Positions 45,033-53,062 of a stretch of DNA of 64,000 nucleotides are shown in pieces (position 1 is the stretch's first letter; each line of letters opens with the position of its first letter). Both the position numbers and the translations under genes were made by a program. Below the pieces are notes generated by a model, which was not told where the DNA came from, did not search any database, and saw nothing but the letters and a program-made list of their open reading frames with translations. The stretch is from Patulibacter brassicae (GTDB taxonomy: Bacteria > Actinomycetota > Thermoleophilia > Solirubrobacterales > Solirubrobacteraceae), in the NCBI RefSeq assembly GCF_033949425.1, contig NZ_JAXAVX010000007.1, positions 62,001 through 126,000 of the forward strand, given 5' to 3'.

Positions 45033-46235
45033 TCACTCGTCGACGCCGACGGCGCCGGAGGCGACGAGCGCGGCGACGCGGTCCTCGGCGACGCCCCAGG
45101 CCGCCAGCGCGTCGCGGCTGTCCACGCCGGGGTCGACGGCGGGCGCGCCGATCCGGCTCGGCGTGCGGCTGAAGCGCGGCGCGGGCGCCGGGACCGGGCC
45201 GCGGTCGAACGGGACCCACGCGTCCCGGGCCCGGGCGTGCACGTGGCCCGGGGCCTCGTCGAGCGACAGGACCGGGGCGAAGCACGCGCCGAGCGGCTCG
45301 AGCGCCGCGCACCACTCCTCCCGGGTGCGGGTGCGGAACGCGGCGGCGAACCGCTCGCGCACCGCCGGCCAGCGGGCCTCGTCGTTCTGCTGCTCGATCG
45401 CCTCGTCGTCGATCCCGAGGCCCTCCAGGAGCGCCGCGTAGAACTGCGGCTCGACCGCGCCGACGGCGACCCAGCGCCCATCGCGCGTCTCGTACGTGCC
45501 GTAGAACGGCGCCGCGCCGTCGAGGAGGTTCGCCTCGCGCTCGTCGGCCCACGCGCCCTCCTGGCGCATCCCGATGATCGCCGTGGCCAGCTGCGCGGCG
45601 CCGTCGACCATCGCGGCGTCGATCACCTGGCCCTCGCCGGAGCGGGTCGCCTCGAGCAGGGCGCTGACGATGCCGAGCGCGAGCAGCGCCCCGCCGCCGC
45701 CGAAGTCGCCGACGAGGTTCAGCGGCGGGACCGGCCGGCTCGCCGGCCCGATCGCGTGCAGGGCGCCCGAGAGGGCGATGTAGTCGATGTCGTGCCCCGG
45801 CGCCGTGGCGTACGGGCCCTCCTGCCCCCAGCCGGTCATCCGGCCGTAGACGAGGCGCGGGTTGCGGGCCAGGACGTCGTCGGGACCGACGCCGAGGCGC
45901 TCGGCGACCCCGGGCCGGTAGCCCTCCACGAGGACGTCGGCACCCGCGGCGAGGTCGAGGACGAGGCCGACGCCCTCGGGGTGCTTCAGGTCGACGGCGA
46001 CCGCCCGGCGACCGCGGTTCAGCAGCCGGTCGATCGCCTGCCCGCCGCCGACCTGCGCGGTGCGCTCGACCCGCAGGACCTCGGCCCCCATGTCGGCGAG
46101 CAGCATGCAGCAGAACGGCCCGGGTCCGAGCCCGGCGAGCTCGATCACGCGCACGCCGGCGAGCGGCCCGCGGCCGGCGCCGCCGCGGGCCGGGGCGGGA
46201 TCGGCGTGGTCGTCGTGCGGCGCGGCGGCGGTCAT
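45033..46235 (-). CDS. Alpha-methylacyl-CoA racemase (type III CoA-transferase fold)
   Basis: A 400-aa CaiB/BaiF-fold protein. Motifs point to racemase rather than transferase: GHDIDYIALSGAL with His148 and NLVGDFGGGGALLALG with Asp177, spaced like the His126/Asp156 pair of the mycobacterial MCR. It would epimerise the C2 methyl branch of an acyl-CoA so that beta-oxidation can proceed, implying a branched substrate. ATG 46235 is 6 bases after TAGCGT (leaderless). It is divergent from HAD phosphatase 2. Confidence 0.85.
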   Translation of the reverse strand: MTAAAPHDDHADPAPARGGAGRGPLAGVRVIELAGLGPGPFCCMLLADMGAEVLRVERTAQVGGGQAIDRLLNRGRRAVAVDLKHPEGVGLVLDLAAGADVLVEGYRPGVAERLGVGPDDVLARNPRLVYGRMTGWGQEGPYATAPGHDIDYIALSGALHAIGPASRPVPPLNLVGDFGGGGALLALGIVSALLEATRSGEGQVIDAAMVDGAAQLATAIIGMRQEGAWADEREANLLDGAAPFYGTYETRDGRWVAVGAVEPQFYAALLEGLGIDDEAIEQQNDEARWPAVRERFAAAFRTRTREEWCAALEPLGACFAPVLSLDEAPGHVHARARDAWVPFDRGPVPAPAPRFSRTPSRIGAPAVDPGVDSRDALAAWGVAEDRVAALVASGAVGVDE

Positions 46236-46241
46236 GCGCCC

Positions 46242-46352
46242 ACGCTAGGCGCGGGCCCGCGGCACGCCTCCCGCGCGCCCGCGAGGCGCTTGGAGCGGCC
46301 TCCAACCGCGCCGCCGGATCCGGGCCGCGGCGGGGGCGCCGCGCCGGACACT
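46242..46352. promoter_or_regulatory. Divergent promoters with best island dyad (racemase / HAD 2)
   Basis: Perfect dyad TTGGAG-CGGC-CTCCAA at 46290-46305. Leftward TAGCGT (46247-46242) ends 55.5 bp from the centre; rightward GACACT (46347-46352) ends 54.5 bp from it. Confidence 0.65.
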
Positions 46353-46418
46353 CGCCCGTGCCCGGTCCGGTCGGCGCGACCGACGGCGGGCACCGCGACG
46401 ACCCCACGAGGAGGCCAC

Positions 46419-47096
46419 GTGCCCACGAGCACCACGACCGTCGACGCCGTCCTGTTCGACTGGGACGGGACCCTGATGGACACGAAGGAGACGATCCTCC
46501 GCAGCTACCGCGAGGCGAGCACGGAGATCTACGGCGAGCCCTACCCGACCGAGCACGGCGAGCTCGAGCAGCTCATCCAGCTGCGGGCGAAGGAGTCGTT
46601 CCTCATCGTCGCCCGCGGCGACGAGGAGCGCGCCGCGCAGGTCGGCGTCCGCTTCGGCGAGGCCTACGCGCGCAACCAGGCGTCCGCCAGCCCCTTCGAC
46701 GGGATCGCCGACGCGCTGCGCGAGATCGTCGCGCTCGGCGTCCAGGTCGGGGTCGCGACGTCGAAGGCGCGCTCGCGCTTCGAGTCCGACGCGCAGCGCG
46801 CCGGCGTCCGCGACCTCTTCGCCGTGACGATCACCGGCGACGACGTGACGGCCGCGAAGCCCGACCCGGAGCCCGTGACGCGCGCGATCGACGAGCTGGG
46901 CCTCGAGCCCGCGAGCTGCTTCTACGTCGGCGACGGCCCGAACGACGTCCTCGCCGCGCGCGCGGCCGGCGCGGTCACCGTCGGCGTCGCCTGGGGCTTC
47001 CACCCCGACGAGTGCCGCGAGGCCGGCCCGGACCTCGTCGTCGAGCGGCCGTCGGACCTCGTCGACGCCGTCCGGCGCGCCCGCGGCCGGGCCTGA
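46419..47096 (+). CDS. HAD-superfamily phosphatase, phosphoglycolate-phosphatase-like (HAD 2)
   Basis: A 225-aa HAD-IA phosphatase with the complete motif I LFDWDGTLMD (Asp14, Asp16), motif II VGVATSKARSRFE, Lys in TAAKPDPEPV, and FYVGDGPNDVLAARAAG as motif IV. It hydrolyses a small phosphate ester; it resembles Gph but the island context suggests a catabolic intermediate or repair of a side product. GTG 46419 has GAGGAGG at 46408-46414. It is divergent from the racemase and ends at a strong bidirectional terminator. Confidence 0.82.
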   Translation: MPTSTTTVDAVLFDWDGTLMDTKETILRSYREASTEIYGEPYPTEHGELEQLIQLRAKESFLIVARGDEERAAQVGVRFGEAYARNQASASPFDGIADALREIVALGVQVGVATSKARSRFESDAQRAGVRDLFAVTITGDDVTAAKPDPEPVTRAIDELGLEPASCFYVGDGPNDVLAARAAGAVTVGVAWGFHPDECREAGPDLVVERPSDLVDAVRRARGRA

Positions 47097-47104
47097 GGAT
47101 CCTC

Positions 47105-47134
47105 GCCGTCGGTCGCCGCGAGGCGACCGACGGC
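47105..47134. terminator. Strong bidirectional hairpin with GNRA loop
   Basis: GCCGTCGGTCGCC-GCGA-GGCGACCGACGGC, perfect 13-bp stem with GCGA tetraloop, between convergent HAD 2 and the end of the six-gene cassette. Confidence 0.8.
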
Positions 47135-47138
47135 GCGC

Positions 47139-48218
47139 TCAGCCGCGCAGCGCCGGCGCGACCGCCGGCAGCACCTCGTCGCCCATCCGGCGGCACCAGG
47201 ACGCCGGCGGGCCGGCGACCTGCAGGGTCACCGCGTCGGCGCCCGCGTCGCGCATCGCGCGCAGCTCCGCGGCGATCCTCTCGGGGCTGCCGATCGTCGC
47301 GATGGTGCGCATCGTCTCGGGCCGCACGAACGGCTCGAGGTCCGGCGGCACGTGGGTGAGGTAGCCGCGGTAGTTGTCGACGTGGCGCGTCTCCTCCGGC
47401 AGCCCGGCGCGGTGCTCGAGGTAGGCGTCGAAGCCGGGCCGGAACGGCTCGGGGACCTCGGCCGCCGAGGCGTGGTTCGCCGTGAGGTACCGCATCCGGC
47501 TCACGACGAGCGGGCCCAGAGCCAGGCGCGCGTCCTCCTCCTCGAGCTCGGCCTCGGACCCGATCGGGTAGAGCGCCGTGACGAGGCCGATCCTCACCGC
47601 GGACGGGTCGCGACCGGCGGCGCGCGCCGCGTCGGCGACCCGCTCGCGCACGATCGCCAGCGCCTCGGCGCCCTCCCAGCGCACGAGGATCCCGTCGGCC
47701 ACCGCGGCGGCCCGCGCCTGGCCGCGCGGGCCGAACGCCGACACCCAGGCCGGCACGTCGTGCGCGACGTCGATCCAGCGCCCCTCGGGGTTGAGGAAGC
47801 GGATCGGCCGGCCGTCGGCGACGACCTCCTCGCCGCGCAGCAGCGCCTGGACGACCCGCAGGTGCTCGAACATCGCGTCCTGGGTCGCGGGCTTCTGCCC
47901 GAGCGACCAGCGCGCCGAGTTGCCGATCCCCGTGCCGAAGAACGTCCTGCCGGGCGCGGCCTTCGCGAGCGTCGCCATCGCCTGCGCCGCGGCGACCGCC
48001 GGGCGGGCGAGCGGCTGGGTGACCCCGGGGCCGATCGCGATCCGCTCCGTCGCGCGCGCCGCCTCGAGCATCGCCATGTAGACGTCGCCGAAGACGAGCG
48101 GGCTGTCGTAGACCCACAGGTGGTCGAAGCCGGCGTCCTCGAGCGCCCGCGCCTGCTCGCCGATCCCGAGGTGGGCGTCGACGTAGACGCCGACCTCGAG
48201 CCCCCGCTCCGCGGTCAC
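47139..48218 (-). CDS. LLM-class (luciferase-like) F420/FMN oxidoreductase
   Basis: A 359-aa TIM-barrel flavin-dependent enzyme: LEVGVYVDAHLGIGEQARAL, FDHLWVYDSPLVFGDVYMA, then IAIGPGVTQPLARP and FFGTGIGNSARWSLGQKPA. The IGPGVT element and the absence of an obvious monooxygenase tail leave both F420-dependent dehydrogenase and FMN monooxygenase possible. GTG 48218 overlaps the upstream phosphotriesterase-family stop by 4 bases (GTGA). Last gene of the six-gene cassette, directly before the terminator at 47105. Confidence 0.85.
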   Translation of the reverse strand: MTAERGLEVGVYVDAHLGIGEQARALEDAGFDHLWVYDSPLVFGDVYMAMLEAARATERIAIGPGVTQPLARPAVAAAQAMATLAKAAPGRTFFGTGIGNSARWSLGQKPATQDAMFEHLRVVQALLRGEEVVADGRPIRFLNPEGRWIDVAHDVPAWVSAFGPRGQARAAAVADGILVRWEGAEALAIVRERVADAARAAGRDPSAVRIGLVTALYPIGSEAELEEEDARLALGPLVVSRMRYLTANHASAAEVPEPFRPGFDAYLEHRAGLPEETRHVDNYRGYLTHVPPDLEPFVRPETMRTIATIGSPERIAAELRAMRDAGADAVTLQVAGPPASWCRRMGDEVLPAVAPALRG

Positions 48219-49147
48219 GTCGCCCACGTGAAGATCCGCGCCGGGTTGTCGATCAGCAGGCGGTCGGTCGCCTCGCGGCTGACGCCCTCCTGCCAGAGCC
48301 ACGGCACGAACCGCCACAGGATGTACGTGAAGCCGGGGCCGCCGCCGTAGCTCGTGAGGTAGCTGCGGCGGGCGATGTCGCCCGACAGCACGACCTGCCC
48401 GCCGTAGCCCTCCTCGATCATCCGCTTCGTGAAGGCGATCCGCTGGGACTCCGGCTCGTAGTGCTCCTTCGAGATGCAGTCGTAGCCGATGTTGCAGCCG
48501 CTCTTGACGACCGCGAGGTGGTCGTCCCAGTGCAGGCGCCGGTCCTGGTGGCCGATGACGACCTTCTCGAGGTTCGCCCCGGCGTCCTCGAAGATCCGCA
48601 CCTGCTCGGTGGGGATCGTGCCCGCGGTGGTGTGGGTCGTGATCGGGGCGCCGGTCTCGCGCTGGACGATCGCCGCGGCGCGCAGCATCCGCTCCTCGTC
48701 CGGATGGACGCGGTCGCGCGACGTGCCGACCTTGATGACCCCGGCGCGGACGTCCGGCGCCTCGGGGAGCCCGACGGTGAGGTCGCGGAGCATCTCGTCC
48801 ACGAGCTCGGTGTCGCTCATCGCCCCGACGTCGACGACGCCGCGCCAGTAGCCCTCCATGATGTGGCCGGTCGCGGCGATCACGTGGACGCCGGTGCGGC
48901 GCGAGAGCTCGGCCAGGCCGGCCCCGTCGCGACCGTACTCCGCGGCGCTCAGCTCGACGATCGCGCCGCCGCCAGCCTGCTTGAAGAGCTCCATCTCGGC
49001 GGCCGACTGGTCGAGGCTGTCGAGGATCGTGTCGTCCGATCCGCCGAGCAGGTGCTCGCCCGGGCTCGTCAGCAGGTGCTCGTGGGCGTAGGTCGCGCCG
49101 AGCTCCTCGGGCGCGATCTCCCCCAGCACGGTGTGGACGGTGCTCAC
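48215..49147 (-). CDS. Phosphotriesterase-family metallohydrolase (lactonase-like)
   Basis: A 310-aa amidohydrolase-superfamily enzyme with the full binuclear site of phosphotriesterase relatives: His22 and His24 (AHEHLL), carbamylated Lys139 (GVIKVGTS), His172 (TTHTTAGT), His200 (VIGHQDR) and Asp257 (LSGDIAR). Most natural members are lactonases or phosphodiester hydrolases rather than true triesterases. A lactone substrate would fit the hydroxyacyl-CoA kinases of the island. GTG 49147 overlaps the preceding gene (GTGA), and its stop overlaps the oxidoreductase start. Confidence 0.87.
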   Translation of the reverse strand: MSTVHTVLGEIAPEELGATYAHEHLLTSPGEHLLGGSDDTILDSLDQSAAEMELFKQAGGGAIVELSAAEYGRDGAGLAELSRRTGVHVIAATGHIMEGYWRGVVDVGAMSDTELVDEMLRDLTVGLPEAPDVRAGVIKVGTSRDRVHPDEERMLRAAAIVQRETGAPITTHTTAGTIPTEQVRIFEDAGANLEKVVIGHQDRRLHWDDHLAVVKSGCNIGYDCISKEHYEPESQRIAFTKRMIEEGYGGQVVLSGDIARRSYLTSYGGGPGFTYILWRFVPWLWQEGVSREATDRLLIDNPARIFTWAT

Positions 49148-49767
49148 TCCGATCCCTCCTCGGCGCGGGTCCGGCCGAGCGTCAGGAGGAAGTCCTCGTG
49201 CGCCTCGAACCAGACCGTGTGGTAGCTGTCGACCCGCGGGCTGACGAAGTACCGCTGGTCCTCCTCGATCCGCTCCAGGGCGGCGGTCAGCCGCCGCGGG
49301 TAGCGGCCGAACCGCCCGATCACCCCGCCGGCGCGCTCGAGCACGGGGACGACGCCCTCGTGGATCTCCTCGACCCGGTCCAGCAGGTCGAACCGCGCGG
49401 CGTCGTCCGTGGCGGCCTGCCACTTCGCGGCGAGGCCCTTCACCTCGGCGTTCACCGCGAGGAACCGCGCGTAGTGCTCGTCCAGCGCGGCGCGCGTGGC
49501 GTCGTCGGCGCCGGCCGCGAGCCACGCGGCGTGCGCGTCGCGCCCCTCCTCGCTGACGACCCAGCCGGGCCGCTTGCGCGACGGCCGCTCGAACGCGTGA
49601 CCGTCGTCGTGCAGCCGCGCGAGCGCCGCGGCGACCGCCTCGGGCTCGGCGTCGAGCGCCGCGGCCAGCGCGTCGACGCCGGCGATCCCCTTCACCCGCA
49701 GGGCGTGCAGCACGTCCCAGGCGTCGAGCTCCTGCATCGCGTCCCTCCGCTCCTCGATCGTGCTCAT
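49144..49767 (-). CDS. Winged-helix protein with helical C-terminal domain
   Basis: A 207-aa protein. Residues about 12-75 read as a winged helix (WDVLHALRVKGIAGVDALAA, ALAARLHDDGHAFER-like, RPGWVVSEEGRDAHAAW), and the rest is helical with conserved aromatic/Arg features (AKWQAATDDAARFDLLDRVE, GVIGRFGRYPRRLTAALERI, DSYHTVWFEAHEDFLLTLG). The second half resembles helical linker regions near PEP-utilising enzymes, but I cannot assign it. ATG 49767 and its stop both sit in 4-base overlaps with neighbours, so it is made in fixed ratio with them; that is unusual for a plain repressor. Confidence 0.6.
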   Translation of the reverse strand: MSTIEERRDAMQELDAWDVLHALRVKGIAGVDALAAALDAEPEAVAAALARLHDDGHAFERPSRKRPGWVVSEEGRDAHAAWLAAGADDATRAALDEHYARFLAVNAEVKGLAAKWQAATDDAARFDLLDRVEEIHEGVVPVLERAGGVIGRFGRYPRRLTAALERIEEDQRYFVSPRVDSYHTVWFEAHEDFLLTLGRTRAEEGSE

Positions 49768-51413
49768 GCGGGCTGGCGCTCCGGCGTGCCGGCCTCGCTC
49801 CACGGCCGCTCGCCGGCCTCGCGCCGGATCCGGTCGATGTCGGCGCGGCGCAGCGCGGCGCCACGGTCCTGCAGCAGCCGCGAGCGCTCCTGCTCGTAGC
49901 GGTAGAGCGCGTCGACGTCCGGGTCCTGCCAGTGCCACTTCACCGTCGCCTCGTCGACGTTGCGCCACGGCGAGCGCAGCAGCGGGCTGTCGTACGCGCG
50001 GGCGCGGGCGTTGATCTCGTCCTCCGTCAGCCGGCCCGAGGCGAAGAGGTGCCGGCCGGTCTTCGGCGGCAGGGTCGTGACGGTCCGGACGTCCGCCAGG
50101 CCGTTCGGGTTGACCCGCCGCGGGTAGTCGTCGACGTCGAGCACGCGCGCCGGCACGAGCGTCGCGACGCGTCCCGGCTGCGGGAGCGGACCGGCGCCGC
50201 CGCCGCGTCGCCAGCCGGCGTAGCTCGTGGGGTGCAGGTAGTACTCGCTCTGCGCCGCGCCGAACCCGGACATCGTCGCGTAGTGGTCGACGTAGGCGTC
50301 CAGCGCGTACTCCTCGTTGTAGACCGGCGCGAGGCGCTTCGTGCGCTCGTCGATCCCGTCCCAGTCGAGCTGGCGGAACGTGCCGGCCATCATCGACGGC
50401 TCGATCGCGGCGTGGAAGTACGTCGACATGCCCGCCTCGACCATCTGGTCGAAGCCGAAGCCGGCGAAGCGCCCGTACAGGCGGCGCGTCGCGTCCTGGA
50501 TCCCGGCCGTCAGCGCGTCGAGCGTGTCGACGAGGTCGCGGCGGGAGTCCATCCCGACCGGGATGTAGCGGTCCTCGAAGAGGTCGGAGGTGTAGAGGCC
50601 GACCCCCCGGACGATGTCCTGGTACTCCGTCGTGTCGGTGTAGACGGAGCCCCAGTCGGTGATCTCGGTCGGGACGGCGTCCGTGACGAGGACGAGCGAC
50701 AGGTTGTTGTGCGGCAGGTCGTCGGCGACGCCGTCCATCCAGGAGTACGCCGACTCGCCGAGGTTCACGAACTCGCGCACGTGCATCAGGCGGTCGTCGC
50801 CGACGCGGTACGGGCCGGTGGCGCAGAGGCCCGAGCGGCTCTCGCAGTTCACGAGGAACGAGTACTGGGTGGCGGTCGCGAGGAACTTCGCGGCGGCGCG
50901 GCGCAGGTCGTCGTCGGCCTCGAAGGCGTCGGCCTCCAGCACCTGGAGCGTGCGCTCCTCGAGCGTCGGGTTGATCTCGCCGGCCGACAGGGCGTCGGGG
51001 TGGCCGCCCTGGCGGAAGTACGCGTTGCGGTGGCGCGTGAACCAGTCGACGACGAACCACAGGTCCTCGAGGTTGTCCTCGGGCCGCAGCAGGCCGTGGC
51101 GCAGCAGGAAGTTGCGACCGTTGAGGTAGTAGTTCAGCGTCGCCCAGCTCGTCATCCGGGTCAGCTGGGTGCCGGTCTGTCGGGCGCGGTGCCCGATCTC
51201 CTCCGGGCTGCGCCGGGCCGCCGACTCGCGCAGCAGGTCCGGGAACCGGAAGTACGAGTCGATCATGACGAGCATGAGGTACGGCACGACCGGGAAGAGC
51301 TTCGACTCCTGCCCGGTCCGCGTCACGCAGTTGTGGACGAGCACGTCGTCGGCGCGCTGGAGCGCCGTGTTCAGCTGCAGCAGCTGCTGCTCGTCGATCC
51401 GCCACTCGCTCAT
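49764..51413 (-). CDS. Unrecognised 549-aa protein, cassette paralogue B
   Basis: A soluble 549-aa protein of no family I know, clearly paralogous to its upstream neighbour. Shared blocks include LRPEDNLEDLWF-VVD, EERTLQVLEADAFEAD, QYSFLVNCESRSGL, LHVREF-like LMHVREFVNL, VGLYTSDLFEDRYIPVGMD, FDQMVEAGMSTYF, YNEEYALDAYVDHYA, YYLHPTSYAGWRR, PARVLDVDDYPRRVNPNGL and DIDRIRREAGERPW. The N-terminal third looks helical; the rest is mixed. No P-loop, Rossmann or metal signature is evident. ATG 51413 and the stop lie in ATGA overlaps with the flanking genes. Confidence 0.75.
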   Translation of the reverse strand: MSEWRIDEQQLLQLNTALQRADDVLVHNCVTRTGQESKLFPVVPYLMLVMIDSYFRFPDLLRESAARRSPEEIGHRARQTGTQLTRMTSWATLNYYLNGRNFLLRHGLLRPEDNLEDLWFVVDWFTRHRNAYFRQGGHPDALSAGEINPTLEERTLQVLEADAFEADDDLRRAAAKFLATATQYSFLVNCESRSGLCATGPYRVGDDRLMHVREFVNLGESAYSWMDGVADDLPHNNLSLVLVTDAVPTEITDWGSVYTDTTEYQDIVRGVGLYTSDLFEDRYIPVGMDSRRDLVDTLDALTAGIQDATRRLYGRFAGFGFDQMVEAGMSTYFHAAIEPSMMAGTFRQLDWDGIDERTKRLAPVYNEEYALDAYVDHYATMSGFGAAQSEYYLHPTSYAGWRRGGGAGPLPQPGRVATLVPARVLDVDDYPRRVNPNGLADVRTVTTLPPKTGRHLFASGRLTEDEINARARAYDSPLLRSPWRNVDEATVKWHWQDPDVDALYRYEQERSRLLQDRGAALRRADIDRIRREAGERPWSEAGTPERQPA

Positions 51414-53062
51414 GCCAGGCTCCCGGTCCGGTGCGGCGCCGCCTCGCGCCACGGGGTCTCGCCCGCCTCGCGGCGGATCCGATCGATGTCGTCGCGGCGC
51501 AGCGACGCGCCGCGGTCCTGCAGCAGTCGCGAGCGCTCCTGCGTGTAGCGGTAGAGGCCGTCGACCTCCTCGTCCTGCCAGTGGTACTTCACCGTCGCCT
51601 CGTCGACGTGGCGCCAGGGCGCCTCCAGCAGCGGCGAGCGGAACGCGCGGGCGCGGGCGTTCATCTCGGCCTCGTCGAAGCGGCCCGACGCGAACGTGAA
51701 GCCGCCGGTCTTCGCCGGCAGCGACGAGGTCCCGCGGGCGTCGGAGAGGCCGTTCGGGTTCGCGCGCAGCGGATAGTCGTGGTGCTGCAGCACGCGCGCG
51801 GGCACGAGGCTCGCGTTGCGACCCGAGGCCGGCAGCGGGGCGTCGTCGGGCGAGCGGCGCCAGACGCCGTAGCTCACGGGGTGCAGGTAGTAGTCGCTCT
51901 GCCCGCCGAGGCGCCCGTCCATCGCCGCGAAGTGGCTGACGTAGGCGTCCAGCGAGTACTCCTCGTTGTGCAGCGGCCAGAAGCGGCGCGTGCGGTCGTC
52001 GACGAACGCCCACTCGTCCTGGTGGTAGGTGCCGGCCATCCGCGCGATCTCGCTCGGGGCCAGGAAGTACGTCTGGATGCCCGCCTCGACCATCTGGTCG
52101 AAGCTCATCTCCGAGAACCGGGCGTAGAGCCGGCGGGTGGCCTCCTGCAGCTCCTTCGTCAGGCCCTCGAGCGTGTCGGCGAGGTCGGCCGCGGAGTCCA
52201 TCCCGACGGGGAGGAAGCGGTCCTCGAGGATGTCGGAGGTGTAGAGCCCGACGCCGACGATCCGGTCCTGCCAGTCCTCCGGATCGGTGTAGGCCGTGCC
52301 GAGGTCGGTGATCTCGATCTTCACGTCCTGCGTGATGACCGCGAGCGTCAGGTTGTTGTACGTGACGTCCGCGGCGACGCCGTCGAGCCAGCTGAAGTCG
52401 CACTCGCTGAGGTTCGTGAAGTCGCGGACGTGCATGAGCGTCCGGTCGCCGAGCTTGTACGGCCCGGAGTTGTTCAGCCCGACGCGGCTCTCGCAGTGGA
52501 CGAGGAACGAGTACTGCGTGCCGATCGCGATGAACCGCGCGGCGGCGCGACGCAGGCGCTCGTCGGCCTCGAAGGCGTCGGCCTCCAGCACCTGCAGCGT
52601 GCGCTCCTCGTGCAGCGGCGCGATGTCCTGCGCATCGAGGTTCCACACGTGAGCGTTGGCCCGGTTGTAGGACCGCAGGAACCGGTAGTTGTAGTCCACC
52701 ATGAACCACAGGTCCTCGAGGTTGTCCTCGGGACGCAGCAGCCCGGCCTTGATCAGGCAGGTCCGGCCGTTGAGGTAGAAGTTGAGCATCCCCCAGCTCG
52801 TGACCCGCTGCATGTTCGTGGTCACGTTGCGGGCGCGGTGCCCGGCCTCCTCCGGCGAGAGGTGCTCCGTGGTGGCGCGCAGCAGGTCCGGGAACCGGTA
52901 GTACGCGTCGTAGAAGCACATCATGAGGTAGGGCATGATGGGAAAGAGCTTCGACTCCTGCGCGGTCCGCGTCAGCATGTTGAAGATCAGCTGATCGTCG
53001 GTCCGCTGCAGGTGGGTGTTGAGGAGCAGCAGCTGCTCCTCGTCGATGCGCCAGTCGCTCAT
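51410..53062 (-). CDS. Unrecognised 550-aa protein, cassette paralogue A
   Basis: A 550-aa paralogue of gene B, with the same block order: EEQLLLLNTHLQRTDDQL, LRPEDNLEDLWFMVD, EERTLQVLEADAFEAD, QYSFLVHCESRVGL, VGLYTSDILEDRFLPVGMD, FDQMVEAGIQTYF, HNEEYSLDAYVSHFA, YYLHPVSYGVWRR and DIDRIRREAGETPW. Differences cluster in the middle (ITQDVKIEITDLG against VTDAVPTEITDWG), suggesting a shared scaffold with two binding specificities, perhaps a heterodimer. It starts at ATG 53062, overlapping the swivel-domain gene stop. The conserved ends of both proteins make them one family. Confidence 0.75.
   Translation of the reverse strand: MSDWRIDEEQLLLLNTHLQRTDDQLIFNMLTRTAQESKLFPIMPYLMMCFYDAYYRFPDLLRATTEHLSPEEAGHRARNVTTNMQRVTSWGMLNFYLNGRTCLIKAGLLRPEDNLEDLWFMVDYNYRFLRSYNRANAHVWNLDAQDIAPLHEERTLQVLEADAFEADERLRRAAARFIAIGTQYSFLVHCESRVGLNNSGPYKLGDRTLMHVRDFTNLSECDFSWLDGVAADVTYNNLTLAVITQDVKIEITDLGTAYTDPEDWQDRIVGVGLYTSDILEDRFLPVGMDSAADLADTLEGLTKELQEATRRLYARFSEMSFDQMVEAGIQTYFLAPSEIARMAGTYHQDEWAFVDDRTRRFWPLHNEEYSLDAYVSHFAAMDGRLGGQSDYYLHPVSYGVWRRSPDDAPLPASGRNASLVPARVLQHHDYPLRANPNGLSDARGTSSLPAKTGGFTFASGRFDEAEMNARARAFRSPLLEAPWRHVDEATVKYHWQDEEVDGLYRYTQERSRLLQDRGASLRRDDIDRIRREAGETPWREAAPHRTGSLA

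Noticed and set aside
46290..46305. Sigma54 -24/-12 promoter explaining TTGGAG-CTCCAA
   Set aside because: The GG/GC spacing of sigma54 elements does not fit, and the dyad lies about 55 bp from nAnnnT boxes instead of at the start site.
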